From Acorus gramineus (Eukaryota; Streptophyta; Magnoliopsida; Acorales; Acoraceae): a stretch of DNA of 64,000 nucleotides. Where the stretch lies: assembly GCA_030737835.1 (NCBI GenBank), contig JAUJYN010000017.1, positions 2,046,001 to 2,110,000 of the forward strand, in the 5' to 3' direction. The notes under the pieces are model-generated. The model did no database searches. It was not told the origin of the DNA and was given only the letters and a program-made list of their open reading frames with translations. Of this stretch, positions 11,221 through 23,060 are shown piece by piece (position 1 is the stretch's first letter; every line of letters starts with the position of its first letter). Both the position numbers and the translations under genes were made by a program.

Positions 11221-13014
11221 TTTCATGCCCTAGGGCGGCCGTCCCCGAGACGTGGCAATAATAAAATATCAGCTCTCAATACTTGAGGTCAATAAAGACT
11301 CCAACAACAACACACGAGGTGGCAAAGCAAGGATAATGATAACTGACTGAAAAGCGAAAGCATAATATATAAACAATGTCTGTAAACCAAAAACATTATT
11401 ACAAACTCGAATACACAATCACTATCCTGTGAGAGCCAAGTCTAGACCAAAGAAAATACAACCTGTGCCACATGCACGATTTACAATACATACAATTACT
11501 CTAGAACTGCTGACAACCTCGCACTCGCCACCCCCCGGAAGAACGCTCCACGCCCATAACACCACGCCACAGGAAAGCGCCATCTCCACGCCCAACACTG
11601 TCCCTAAAAAGAAATAGTATGCGAGGGGTGAGCTACAAGCTCAGTGAGTGGCTGGAAACCAATCACCATAACAGTTCAATACTAAAGCAATTTCCTTTCA
11701 AGGAAAACATGGGTGGAAACCCATGGATAACACGGTCACGCGGCGGTGCGACCAACCTCACCCTCACCCTCACTCCCAGAGGGAGACTCTTGGGACTTCT
11801 GGGGAAAGACCAAACTGTTGGTCGAGGAGACCCGGGATTACTGGTCTACACAACACTACTGGATCATCTTCATCGGGATAACTGCCCAACGATATCTTTG
11901 AACATCGATACACAACCGGATCCAACAACTATGGGAACGGACGAACAACGAATGGGTCACCGCGGTGATGTGTCTTCACCTCATCCTCACCCTCACTCCC
12001 GGAGGGAGACTCTTGGGACTTTTGGAAGAGACTTAGACTGCTCTACACCCTTGGTCCACCGGTAGCCCTTTCCCCATGTAGCCTCTACCTGGTATACTCC
12101 CACGATCAGTACGTTCCCGAACACATTGGTAGTACCTACAGATGGGAGCCCTCTGTCAAGACAGCTTTTCCAACACCGGGGAGTTCCTACATCGGATCCA
12201 ACGAAGGGGAGAACGATTCCACGCTCGCAATATCATTCATTAACCCTCTCCCGGGTAGCCTCTACCTGGTACACTCCCACGATCAGTACGCTCCCGAACG
12301 CATCGGTGGTACCTACAGATGGGAGCCCTCTGTTAGGACAGCTACAACCCGGGCCTCTTCAACACGGATGACATTGGGAGTAAACATTCCATGTTCGCAA
12401 AGCGAACCCATGGAAAAACAACTACTCTCGATAATCACTTATCGAGATATCGAATACTACTGTACTCCCGCACCGTTGCGTCGCTCGGACACAGGGGGGT
12501 GTCACGCCCCAACTACCGGCTTAACAATCCAATAAGATAATGAATTCTCCTGAATTCCACACGAGTGCATTGCTCGGATGCACGGGGCGATTACATCGCT
12601 AGCGCTCTAACTAATAAGGTACAACCCGACAGCGGGTCATACCCACGCCTATCCCAGATAGGCCTATCAGTTTTTTTAACATACGCATATAAATATATCC
12701 AGCTATGCGCATGAACCATATGCACAATCATCTAATAATAATAGGGACACTCCCTAACATGGATTTACATCATAATAAATCATACAACATGCATACATGG
12801 TCATTAATCACATAAGCACACAAGGCCTAACTTAAACATGCGTTGGATATCACCAACTTAAAAGAAAGGGTCAAGCGCGATCTCGCGCACTAACAGGTGC
12901 ATGCCAATATTCCAAACGAACCTGAGTCGAGTAGGAAATTGCATCTACTTACTCAGTTTGTTCAGAGGGAGAGGGCGAGAGAGATCATCATCTCATGAAA
13001 CTGGTCATAGCTTT
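11221..13014 (-). repeat. TE-1 right LTR, first part
   Basis: Starts TTTCATGCCCT where the left copy has TGTCACGCCCC, so the terminal TG has mutated. It is collinear with 4822-6618 of the left LTR and stops at TE-2 after CATAGCTTT. The LTR resumes at 24012. Seven bases present in the left copy (GGCCCAT, 6619-6625) are absent at the junction. Confidence 0.9.
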
Positions 13015-13530
13015 TGTCACGCCCCAAGGCGGCCGTCCCCGGGACGCGGCAGGTGTATACATGATATCAGCAGTCTATACAGGAGATCAACAAAATACTC
13101 TAAACAACAACTAATATGACAACACATATGAAAGCAAAGCTGAAGTGATATATACACCGATAGCGTAAGCTAAAAGACTGAGTCTGTAATCCAACAACAT
13201 TACAGACTCGATACATAATCAACTGTCCTGTGAGGGCCAATATACACACAAACATCCAAATACAATCCAAACTGGTGCCCAAGCACGGAAATATATACAT
13301 ACAATAAAAAAGGATGCTGATGGCCTCTAAAACTCGCGGGACGTGGCGCTACTCCGCTGCTGGTGCAGTCGCTCGGGAGCTCCTCCTTCAAGTCCGCCTC
13401 AGTAATCACTGGAGAAAAATATTATGCGAGGGGTGAGCCACACGCTCAGTGAATAGCACAACTCATGCATCCTAATATATATTAACCACAAATAATCAAA
13501 TCAATAGCCTCAAAGTGGCAGGAACTACAC

Positions 13531-13710
13531 AAATCCAGTGGGTCGCTACATCGCCGACCCACCACACCCTCACCCTCACCCCTCAATAGGTGACATAGGA
13601 TATTGGGAATGATAATCATCACTACACAAATTCAGTGGGTCGCTACATCGCCGACCCACCACACCCTCACCCTCACCCCTCAATAGGTGACATAGGATAT
13701 TGGGACTGAC
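13531..13710. repeat. 97-bp tandem duplication in TE-2 type LTR
   Basis: AATCCAGTGGGTCGCTACAT, then CGCCGACCCACCACACCCTC and CAATAGGTGACATAGGATAT occur at 13531 and again at 13628. The same pair occurs in the TE-2 right LTR (about 21410 and 21518), in solo LTR TE-7 (about 49570 and 49687) and, inverted and degraded, in TE-8 (56960-57120). TE-5 LTRs have one copy, so the duplication marks a subfamily. Confidence 0.8.
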
Positions 13711-14035
13711 TAGGCTGTTGGTCACCCTTGGTCCACCGATAGTCTCTCCCCACTCCGTAGGCCGCTTGGCCACTCCCACATTCAGCACAGTCTGTCCCAA
13801 ATCAGGAGGTGCCTACTGATGGGAGCCCTCCACGGGATAGCCTTTCTAACGCTGGAGTAGTCTCTACACGTATCCAACGAAGGGAACAGAACAGCCTATC
13901 CATACGCATATGATCCTCTCGGATCCGCCGACAACACACCTCAACAACTCTAATGTCATGAATTCTTCAGAATTCCTCCAGGGCGCATAACCAAGATGCG
14001 GGGAAACATATATTACAATAATATTGGGACAAGAA

Positions 14036-14142
14036 CCCTTGGGAGGGCACCATGAGGTCCCGATATAGGACATCCCGACAACCAAACAAGGAACACGGAG
14101 TACCCTAGCCCGGGTCTCAATGTTGACCTCGCGAGGCCCCCT
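14036..14142 (-). repeat. Recurrent ~115-bp module, copy 2 (TE-2 left LTR)
   Basis: Starts GGGACAAGAACCCTTGGGAG and ends GGCCCCCT. It is flanked by a 7-bp direct repeat TAATATT (14029-14035 and 14143-14149), as expected for a small inserted element. Confidence 0.85.
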
Positions 14143-14574
14143 TAATATTCCCTAAGGCATGATAATAGTCATAAGTTTACATTTAATTTAATAAATCAAA
14201 CTAGTAGGACACATGCATAGGTCGAGGCTTCCTAGCATGAGAACAGGGTGACAGGATGCATGGCCCTTACACATATCCTAAGGGTGCAAGTCCCTAACAT
14301 ACAAAGTCTAGGGTGGCATGCATTCTACACACTAATCATGCTTGCATGGATTACATGTTAACAAGTTAATATCAACTACGGTGCCCCAGGGGAGGACGGT
14401 ATACGCCCAAGTGCATATAGCGCCTCCCTACCGGGTTGGGTTGTCCCACTCACCAATAACCGGGTCGTCGCGCGACCGTCCTTCAAGATCTGCAAGACAG
14501 GGTAATCAACTCGGTGAGTAAAATACACAAATACACCAAAAATACACTAAAAATACACAACACTCGGGCAAACG

Positions 14575-15060
14575 TACATACGGCCCGTACGCACGCGAGC
14601 CCGAGCACCCCAACTCAATCCCGAACCTCCGAGCAGCCGTACGCACGGCCACCCGCCCCGGGCGCACAGTCGAGCCCCGGCCCGCGCGCCCAGACGCACT
14701 GTCGAGCCCAGCCCGCACGCCCGGACACCCTGCCGAGTCCCCCCAGGTGCACCGCGCGCTCACTGCGCCCCAGCGCCGTGACTCGCGCGCACACCCGCAC
14801 GCCCAGCGCCTCATCGCCTCGCCCCGCGTGCACCCCCGGCTCGCCTCACCGCGCGCGCATAGCACTCCTGCGCCTCTGCGCAGCGCTCCGCGCGCACGCC
14901 CCCGCACGGCCCCTGCGCGCAGCACCCGCACGCATCCCCTGCGCGCAGCACGCACTGCGCCTCTGCGCAGCGCCCCGCGCACACGCCCCACGGCGCCCAG
15001 CGCGCAGCACCCGCACGCTCCTGCTCCACCCGAGCTCACGCCCGCACGCACGCGTGCCCT
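14575..15060. repeat. CpG-rich tract in TE-2 left LTR
   Basis: About 490 bases of GCGCGCACGCC-type sequence with open frames of up to 241 codons (plus) and 181 codons (minus) that overlap each other. The predicted products are Ala, Arg and Pro-rich without domains. The tract matches 22465-23060 in the other LTR apart from indels, so it is LTR sequence, not a gene. Confidence 0.8.
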
Positions 15061-16036
15061 GCCAGCTGCTCTGCCTGCCCTGCTCGCAGCCTGCCTGCCT
15101 GTGCTGCCTGTGCTGCCTGAGCTGCCAGCCTACCCGAGCAACCCACCATCCTGCCCGAGCCACCCTACCACCTCTCACCGGCCACCAATGGCCTCCAACC
15201 GCCACCAACAACCACCAGCACTCAAAACCACCCTCCTAACATGCATCTAAGCAAGAAAAGGAAGGAAAGAGAGCTTACCCAAGGAAGGAAAGGAAGGAAG
15301 GGAAGTTCGGTTGCTCTCCGCGCACCGAAACACCTCTTCAAGGGCACCACCACCACGATCTCCTTCAGCCCTCAAGATGGCTGAAATCAGAGGAGAAAAG
15401 AGGGCGTTAGAAGGGGTCAAACATGTGGGAACTCGAATCCGAGACCACCGGTAGAAGATCGGGACAAGATCTAACCTTTCTCTTCTTTGGGTTTTTGGTT
15501 TCAACCTCAAGAACTAGGTCAAAAGAAGGTTTTAAAGAGAGGGAGAGAGAGAGAAAATCAATTGGGGAAGATGATGAATAGTGGAGGAAATATTTTAGCT
15601 CACTTAAATATAATCCCCACACTTAGATTAGGCTAACTAGGTTTAATTAGGGTTAAGAGAGGATTAGAGAGGATTAAGTGAGCTTTGACTTGGGTCAACC
15701 CAACCACACAAAAAAACAAAAGGGGTTGACCAAGTCATGGGCCCACTTTGACCGAGTCAACTCTCCCAATGACTTCTCGCTCGGTCAAAACCCGGATACG
15801 CCCCGGAACTGTGAAATTCTGAAACGTTACCGGAATTCGATGAAATTTTCGTGAGTGGCTTGGAATGGCACCAGGACACATAATATGCAGTTAGATTTTC
15901 AATCGGAGTCCTCAAACTCAGGATGATAGCTAACAGTCCAAAATTTTAGCGGTTCCGATCGAAAAACGAAAAAACTCAAAAACTGCCAAAATGCTCCAAT
16001 GGTTACCAGAAGGAAAAAAGTGACACATATATAACA

Positions 16037-16052
16037 TTCTCCCCCCCTTAGG
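16037..16052 (-). other. TE-2 polypurine tract
   Basis: The minus strand reads CCTAAGGGGGGGAGAA directly before the LTR, matching the tract at the same place in TE-1, TE-3 and TE-5. Confidence 0.88.
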
Positions 16053-17396
16053 AAATTTTGTCCTCAAAATAAATACAAGAACATCTAAGAAGGGAAAAGA
16101 TGCGGATACGCGTCACGCATGGCGTCCTCGAGCTCCCAAGTGGCCTCGGCACCGGAACGGTGCTGCCATCGCACCTTGACCAGCTGGACGGTCTTGGTGC
16201 GGAGCCTCTTCTCACGGCGGTCCAGGATCTCAATCGGCTGCTCACGAAAGACAAGTCCGGCTCGAAGACGAGCGGCTCGAACGGGATGACGTGAGCAGGA
16301 TCGTGGACATAGCGCCTCAGCTGCGAGACATGGAAGACGTCATGGGCCTGAGCCAACTGTGGGGGCAGAGCTATGCGATAGGCCACCTCCCCAACTCGCT
16401 CGAGGATGAGGAACGGCCCAATGAAACGCGGACTCAGCTTGCCCCGCACACCGAAACGGAAGATGCCCTTCATCGGGGACACCTTCAAGAAGACATGGTC
16501 ACCAACCTCGAAGGCGAGCTCACGGCGACGACGGTCGGCGTAGCACTTCTGACGACTCTGAGCGACTCGGATACGCTCGCGAATCGTCTTCACCATCTCT
16601 GAGGTCTGGTGAACGATCTCTGGTCCCTCCAACTGGCGCTCTCCGACCTCGTCCCAACACAAGGGGGACCTGCAGCTGCGGCCATAGAGCGCCTCGTAAG
16701 GAGCCATCCGGATACTCGAGTGGTAGCTGTTGTTGTAGGCAAACTCCACCAACGGAACACAGGCTCGCAGCATGTCCTCAAGAGTCTGGATCGTCCTCTC
16801 CGACTGGCCGTCCGTCTGCGGATGAAACGCTGTACTGAAATGGAGGTTCGTACCAAGGGCGTGCTGGAGGCTACGCCAGAACCTCGAAGTAAAACGCGCG
16901 TCTCGATCAGAAATGATGCTGACGGGAGTGCCATGGAGACGAACAATCTCTGAGACGAACAACTGCGCCAGGGTGTCCAGAGAATCGGTGAGTCGGATGG
17001 GGAGGAAATGAGCAGACTTCGTCAGCCGGTCGACGATCACCCAGATGGCATCGCGACCCGAACGTGACCTCGGCAAACCCGAGACGAAGTCCATGGTGAT
17101 CTGCTCCCACTTCCACTGAGGGATCTCAATGGACTGCAGCTTCCCCGCAGGGCGCTGATGCTCCGACTTCACCTGCTGGCATACTAGGCATCGGGCAACG
17201 AAACGGGCAATATCCGTCTTCATCCCGCGCCACCAGTAGCCACGACGAAGGCCCCTGTACATCTTCGTGCCACCAGGATGCACTGTGTACCTCGAACGAT
17301 GGGCCTCGTCCAGAATCTTCCGCTTCAGCTCTGCGTCGTCGGGAATGCATACTCGGCCTCTGAACCCAGGATCCCGTCCGCGCGAATCTGGTAGTT
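16048..17396 (-). pseudogene. TE-2 integrase with damaged chromodomain
   Basis: The integrase inserts the cDNA into the genome. From the internal Met at 17283 the zinc-finger cysteines are C32 and C35 (CLVC). The catalytic triad is D65 (MDFVSGLP), D126 (SDRDARF) and E162 (DGQSERT), with the canonical 35-residue spacing. The core lacks 11 residues found in TE-5 after MLRAC, an in-frame 33-base deletion near 16757. Downstream motifs are [13 protein letters not shown] and RFIGPFLILERVGEVAY. A one-base deletion near 16252 shifts the frame at the start of the chromodomain, so the chromatin-reading tail seen in TE-5 (EQPIEILDRREK ... ATWEL) is lost here. Two further one-base deletions near 17365 and 17396 separate this frame from the upstream pol frame. 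Confidence 0.9.
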
Positions 17397-19603
17397 GGAC
17401 GCTCGCCCCGGGCGACGCCTTCAGAGAGGACTATAAAATGCGGATCCTGAGCCTGAGCCGTGCGGATATCGTCGAGAAGGACTGGCTGCACCACTAGCCT
17501 GGCCAAAAAGCCACCCGCAGGAGTCTCTCGAACACTGATCCAGCAAGCGGCCTCCTCCAGAAGCCTCCAACGACGGACAGCCATATGGGCGGCCATGCCC
17601 AAGGGCTGCCTACTGAGAGCATCTGCCACGACATTCGCCTTACCCGGATGGTAAGCGATGTCACAATCATAGTCCGTCAGGAACTCGACCCAACGTCTCT
17701 GACGCATGTTGAGCTCCGGCTGGGACTGCAAATATGTCAAGCTCTTATGATCGGTAAAGAGCTCGAACTCCTCTCCATAGAGGTAATGCCTCCACATCTT
17801 CAGCGCAAAGATGATCGCTGCCAACTCAAGGTCGTGGGTGGGGTAATTCTGCTCATGGGGCTTCAACTGACGCGACGCGTAAGCCACAACCTTACCGTGC
17901 TGCATCAGGACGCAACCCACACCCAACTGCGATGCATCCATGTAAACTGCGAACCCACCACTCCCAGACGGAAGGGTAAGAACTGGCGCTGAGGTGAGCC
18001 TTCGCTTCAACTCCTGGAAGCTCTCCTCGCAAGACGGGGACCACTCGAACCGGACATCCTTCCGAGTGAGGCGGGTAAGAGGAACGGCTATCTTCGAGAA
18101 ACCCTCGACAAACCTCCTGTAATAACCCGCCAAGCCCAAGAAGCTCCGAATCTCTGTGGGGTTCGACGGTCGACGCCAATTCGACACGGCGAGCGTCTTC
18201 TCCGGGTCCACAGATATGCCCTCACCGGAAATCACATGGCCCAGAAAGGCCATACGCTCCAACCAGAACTCGCACTTGCTGAACTTGGCGAACAACTGAT
18301 GTCTGGCCAAAGTCTCCAAGACAGTGCGAAGATGGTGAGCGTGCTCCTCAAGACTCCTCGAGTACACCAATATGTCATCGATGAATACTACCACAAAGGA
18401 GTCGAGGAAGGGCCGAAACACCCGGTTCATCAGATCCATGAAGGCCGCCGGCGCATTCGTCAACCCGAATGGCAGTACTCTGAACTCGTAGTGCCCATAC
18501 CGGGTACGAAAGGCCGTCTTCGGAATGTCTGACTCCCGGATCTTCAGCTGGTAGTAGCCCGAGCGGAGATCGATCTTGGAAAAGACACGCGCTCCCTGGA
18601 GCTGGTCAAACAGATCGTCGATCCGCGGCAAGGGGTACTTGTTCTTTACTGTCCGCTTGTTCAGCTGCCTGTAATCGATACAAAGCCGCAGCGAACCGTC
18701 CTTCTTCCGGACGAACAGAACAGGGGCTCCCCACGGAGAAACACTCGGACGTGCGAAGCCCTTCTCCAGCAACTCCTCCAACTGCTCCTTGAGCACCCTC
18801 AGCTCTGCAGGGGCCATCCGGTACGGAGCTCTCGATATCGGCTCGGTCCCCGGAATCAGATTGATCTCAAACTCGATCGCGCGATCCGGCGGTAATCCCG
18901 GAAGATCATCGGGGAAAACCTCGGGATACTCTGCCACGACCGGAGTCTGACTGATATCTGCCTGCAGCGGTGCATCCTCCTGAGCAATATACGCTAGAAA
19001 GCCCTCGCATCCTCCCTGAAGGAGTCTCCACGCCTGCATGGACGACACGAACCCCAAAGGGGCTACGTCACGATCGCCCACGAACTGGAAGGACCTCCGA
19101 CCCGGAAGGTGGAAAGACACCGACTTGGCAAAACAGTCGATGCTGGCGTGACTAGCTGCAAGCCAATCCATTCCCAGGATGGCATCAAAGTCCGTCATCG
19201 CGAGCTCCACCAACTCCACTGGAAACTCATGCTCCGCAACCACCACCGTACACCCTCGGTACACAGAACGGAGGAGAATACGGTCTCCCACGGGCAATGA
19301 TATCTCCAAGATAGCATCCAAAGGGGCGGACGCCACGCCCGTCCGTCTCGCAAAAGCGGGAGACACGAACGAGTGTGTGGCTCCGGAATCAAACAACACA
19401 TATGCAGGGAGCTGGGAGATCTGAACAATACCTCGGACCACGCTGCCTGATGCCTGAGCCTCCTCTGCCGAAAGCGCTGCCACTCGGCCCTGAACAAACT
19501 GCGGCTGAGGAGCAGGGGCACGCCTCGCCGGCTGCGCTGGCTGCCTCCTCTGGTCAGCTCGGCCACCCTGTGGCTGCTGCTGCTGACGCTGAGGCTGCTG
19601 CTG
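17397..19603 (-). pseudogene. TE-2 protease, reverse transcriptase and RNase H (open frame)
   Basis: This is the longest intact coding stretch in the window. From the internal Met at 19483, the aspartic protease motif is D32-S33-G34 ([10 protein letters not shown]), followed by the DAILGMDWL block. RT runs about residues 180-400, with [30 protein letters not shown] and the catalytic FIDD at 367-370. RNase H follows with D516 (YMDAS), E553, D578 (FTDHKSL) and D621 (ADALSR), so all four acidic residues are present. In the family this is part of one gag-pol frame, as shown by TE-5. Here a TAG at 19604-19606 splits it from gag, and the frame is lost near 17396. It looks catalytically complete between those points, but would need readthrough to be made. 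Confidence 0.92.
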
Positions 19604-20773
19604 CTACTGGCGCTGAGGCTGCTGCTGTAACTGCTGCTGCTGCTGCGGAGGCAGCACGCGGGGTCGGCCAGCATCGGGGCAATTATACAAGATATGCCCG
19701 ATGCGCTGACAGTGGTAACAGCGCCGCGTCTCTGGTCGCCTGGCCTGGACTGGCACCGCCGCAATGGGTGCTGGACCTCGCACTGGCACCACATCTGCTG
19801 GAGGAGAGGCAGCCGCTGACCGATCAAAGCGGGGCCTCTTCTTCTTGCGCTGTCCCTGGTCCTGGCTCCTGGGAGGTCTCTGGTCTGCCGAAGGGGTCGA
19901 AACCCTCACGAGGATCCCGAGGTCTCGCTCGACTGTCTTCGCCCGAGACACCAAGTCCGAGTACCTCGTGAATGCCTGGGAGGTGACATGCACCCGAATG
20001 GCGCTGCTGAGACCAAGCTCAAAACGACGGCACCTCGTCTCCTCGTCCATCACCAAAGCTGGGGCGAATCTGGACAGCCTCGTGAAGCGCGTGGAGTAGT
20101 CAGCGACAGACATAGAGCCCTGCGTCAGCTGCTCAAACTCCTGCATCACTATCTGGCGCGTCGAGAACGGGAAGTACTCCTCCAAGAAATACCTCCGGAA
20201 TCCCGCCCATGAAAGCTGCTCCACTCCCTCCGGGATGTCCACTGATCTAGTAGCCCACCAGTCAGCTACTAGAAGTGGCCAGGGAGACTCGCTGGCGGTC
20301 GGTGCAAAGCATGGTTGAGAAGATCGCATCCACCTCCATCAACCATCGCTCTGGAGCAAGAGGATCCGCCGTCTGGCCCTGGAACTCGGGAGGGTGGAGC
20401 TTTAGAAAGGCGCTGAGGCCACTCTGATGCACTCGCGCTGCAGCCTCTAGCCCCACCTCCCTCTCCTGGGATCCTGAACTCTGACCGCCGGAACCACCAC
20501 GGGGACTGGGGGTACATCGGGTACCACAGGTGGATCTGCCACCAAGGGGACCTGCGGAACTGCCTCGCGGGCCGCCCGCAGCTCCTGAATCTCCCGTGCC
20601 TGATCTGCCAATACTCTGGTCTGGGCCTCCAGTGCCCTGGTCTGCGTCTCCACCAAATCTGCTATCCGCGCAAACGCGTGCTCCCATGCAGGAGGCTCTT
20701 CGCCTCTGGTAGGTCCAGAAACCTCCAAAGGTCGAGAGGGACCACGTCTGCGCCATCCTCTGCGAGGAGGCAT
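19604..20773 (-). pseudogene. TE-2 gag with CCHC zinc knuckle, frameshifted
   Basis: Gag packages the RNA. The ATG at 20773 begins MPPRRG, as in TE-5 (53579) and TE-8 (57751). The N-terminus carries a heptad-like stretch rich in Ala, Gln and Glu (about residues 30-75), which could be a coiled coil. A frameshift near 20450 and a small deletion near 20270 break the capsid-like part (FLKLHPPEF, ADPLAPERWL, WAGFRRYFLEEYF). The knuckle CYHCQRIGHILYNC fits CX2CX4HX4C, at about 19687-19728. A Gln-rich linker follows, in which one CAG has become TAG (19604-19606) and ends the frame. TE-5 is open at that point, so I read the stop as a lesion. Confidence 0.9.
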
Positions 20774-20876
20774 ATCAGCAACCTAAGAAAACCAGACACA
20801 AGGATCAGAATACTCATATAGAAATCCTAGGACTCATCTCTACGAAAAAGAAGACAATTGGCTCTAACAAGACCAG

Positions 20877-20888
20877 GCTCTGATACCA
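20877..20888 (-). other. TE-2 primer binding site (initiator tRNA-Met)
   Basis: The minus strand reads TGGTATCAGAGC, five bases inside the right LTR. This is the standard complement to the 3' end of plant initiator tRNA-Met, used by chromoviruses to start minus-strand DNA synthesis. Confidence 0.92.
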
Positions 20889-21913
20889 ACTTTTGTCACG
20901 CCCCAGGCTGGCCGTCCCTGGGACGAGGCAGGTGTATACATGATATCAGCAGTCTATACAGGAGATCAAAAACATACTCTAAACAACAACTAATATGACA
21001 ACACAGATGAAAGCAAAGCTGAAGTGATATATACACGATAGCGGAAGCTAAAACACTGAGTCTGTAATTCAAAAACATACTACAGACTCGATACATAATC
21101 AACTGTCCTGTGAGAGCCAATATACACACATACATCCAAATACAATCCAAACTGGGTGCCCAAGCACGGAAATATATACATACAATAAAAAAGGATGATG
21201 GCCTCTAAAACTAGCGAGACGTGGCGCTACTCCGCTACTGATGCAGTCGCTCGGGGAGCTCCTCCTTCAAGTCCGCCTCAGTAATCACTGGAGAAAAATA
21301 ATTATGCGAGGGGTGAGCCACACGCTCAGTGAATAGTACAACCCATGCATCACAATTATATTAACCACAAATAATCAAATCAATAGCCTCAAAGTGGCAT
21401 GAACAACACAAATCCAGTGGGTCGCTACATCGCCGAACCACCACACCCTCACCCTCACCCCTCAATAGGTGACATAGGATATTGGGACTTACAAGGCTGA
21501 TAATCATCCATACACAAATCCAGTGGGTCGCTACATCGCCGACCCACCACACCCTCACCCTCACCCCTCAATATGGTGACATAGGATATTGGGACTGACT
21601 AGGCTGTTGGTCACCCTTGGTCCACCGATAGTCTCTCCCCACTCCGTAGGCCGCTTGGCCACTCCCACATTCAGCACAGTCTGTCCCAAATCAGGAGGTG
21701 CCTACTGATGGGAGCCCTCCACGGGATGGCCTTTCTAACGCTGGGGCAATCTCTACACGGATCCAACGAAGGGAACAGAACAGCCTATCCATACGCATAT
21801 GATCCACTCGGATCCGCCGACAACACATCTCAACAACTCTAATGTCTTGAATTCTTCAGAATTCCTCCAGGGCGCATAACCAAGATGCGGGGAACATGCA
21901 TTACAATTATATT

Positions 21914-22028
21914 GGGAAAGGAACCCTTGGGAGGGCACCATGAGGTCCCGATATAGGACATCCCGACAACCAAACAAGGAACACGGAGTACCCTAGCCCG
22001 GGTCTCAATGTTGACCTCGCAAGGCCCC
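21914..22028 (-). repeat. Recurrent ~115-bp module, copy 3 (TE-2 right LTR)
   Basis: Same position in the LTR as copy 2. Starts GGGAAAGGAACCCTTGGGAG and ends GGCCCC. The flanks TATATT on the left and TAATATT on the right are a decayed version of the direct repeat at copy 2. Confidence 0.85.
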
Positions 22029-22464
22029 TTAATATTCCCTAAGGCATGATAATAGTCACAAGTTCACATTTAAATTAATAAATTAAACTAATAGGACGCA
22101 TGCATAGGTCGAGGCTTCCTAGCATGAGAACAGGGTGACAGGATGCATGGCTCTTACACATATCCTAAGGGTGCAAGTCCCTAACATACAAAGTCTAGGG
22201 TAGCATGCATTCTACACACTAATCATGCTTGCATGGATTACATATTAACAAGTTAATATTAACTACGGTGCCCCAGGGGAGGACGGTACACGCCCAAGTG
22301 CATATAGCGCCTCCCTACTGGGTTGGGTTGTCCCACTCACCAATACCCGGGTCGTCGCGTGACTGTCCGTCAAGATCTGTAAGACAGGGTAATCAAGTCG
22401 GTGAGTAAAATACATAAATAACACTAAAAACACTAAAAATACACAACAATCGGGCAAACGTACA

Positions 22465-23060
22465 TACGGCCCGTACGCACGCGAGCCCAAGCACCCCAAC
22501 TCAATCCCGAACCCCCGAGCAGCCGTACGCACGGCCACCCGCCCCGGGCGCACAGCCGAGCCCCGGCCCGCGCGCCCAGACGCACTGTCGAGCCCAGCCC
22601 GCACGCCCGGACACCCTGCCGAGTCCCCCCGGGTGCACCGCGCGCTCACTGCGCCCCCAGCGCAGCGACTCGCGCAGACACCCGCACGCCCAGCGCCTCA
22701 TCGCCTCGCCCCGCGCGCATCCCGCGCGCACCACTAGCTCGCCCAGCGCCCCATTGCCTCGCCCCACGCGCACCCCGCGCGCACCACCGGCTCGCCTCAC
22801 CGCTCGCGCACAGCACGCCTGCGCCTCTGTGCAGCGCTCCGCGCGTACGCCCCCGCACGGCCCCCTGCGAGCAGCACCCGCACGCGGCCCCCTGCGCGCA
22901 GCACGCACTGTGCCTCTGCAGATCGCCCCGCGTGCACGTCCCCGCACGGCGCCCAGCGCGCAGCACCCGCACGCTCCTACTCCCCCCGAGCGCACGCTCG
23001 CGCGCACGCGTGCGTGCCCTGCCAGCTGCTCTACCTGCCCTGCTCGCCAGCCTGCCTGCC
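22465..23060. repeat. CpG-rich tract in TE-2 right LTR
   Basis: Counterpart of 14575-15060, with extra internal repetition. Overlapping open frames on both strands (up to 222 codons) have no domains and do not agree with those of the sister LTR beyond shared sequence. Confidence 0.8.

Larger units (their letters stand above)
13015..16036 (-). repeat. TE-2 left LTR (3022 bp)
   Basis: Starts TGTCACGCCCC and ends CACATATATAACA. Inside are the GGGGTGAGCCACACGCTCAGTGA motif (13425-13447), two 97-bp repeats with CCCTCACC blocks (13531 and 13628), the recurrent module (14036-14142), a CpG-rich tract (14575-15060) and an AT-rich end that is U3 in element sense. It differs from the right LTR by small indels and substitutions only. 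Confidence 0.92.

Noticed and set aside
14506-15250. Long open frames on both strands (up to 241 codons) in the TE-2 left LTR, and similar ones in other LTRs
   Set aside because: They lie in CpG-rich tracts with few stop codons, overlap each other on both strands, change with each indel between LTR copies and have no domains.
16048-20773. Endogenous pararetrovirus as the source of gag-pol
   Set aside because: Integrase with DD35E spacing, long LTRs, a chromodomain in the sister copy and a tRNA-Met site next to an LTR identify a Ty3/Gypsy element; there is no movement protein.
20877-20888. Match to tRNA-Met sequence as a possible tRNA gene
   Set aside because: Only 12 bases match, at the fixed position of a primer binding site; there is no cloverleaf around it.
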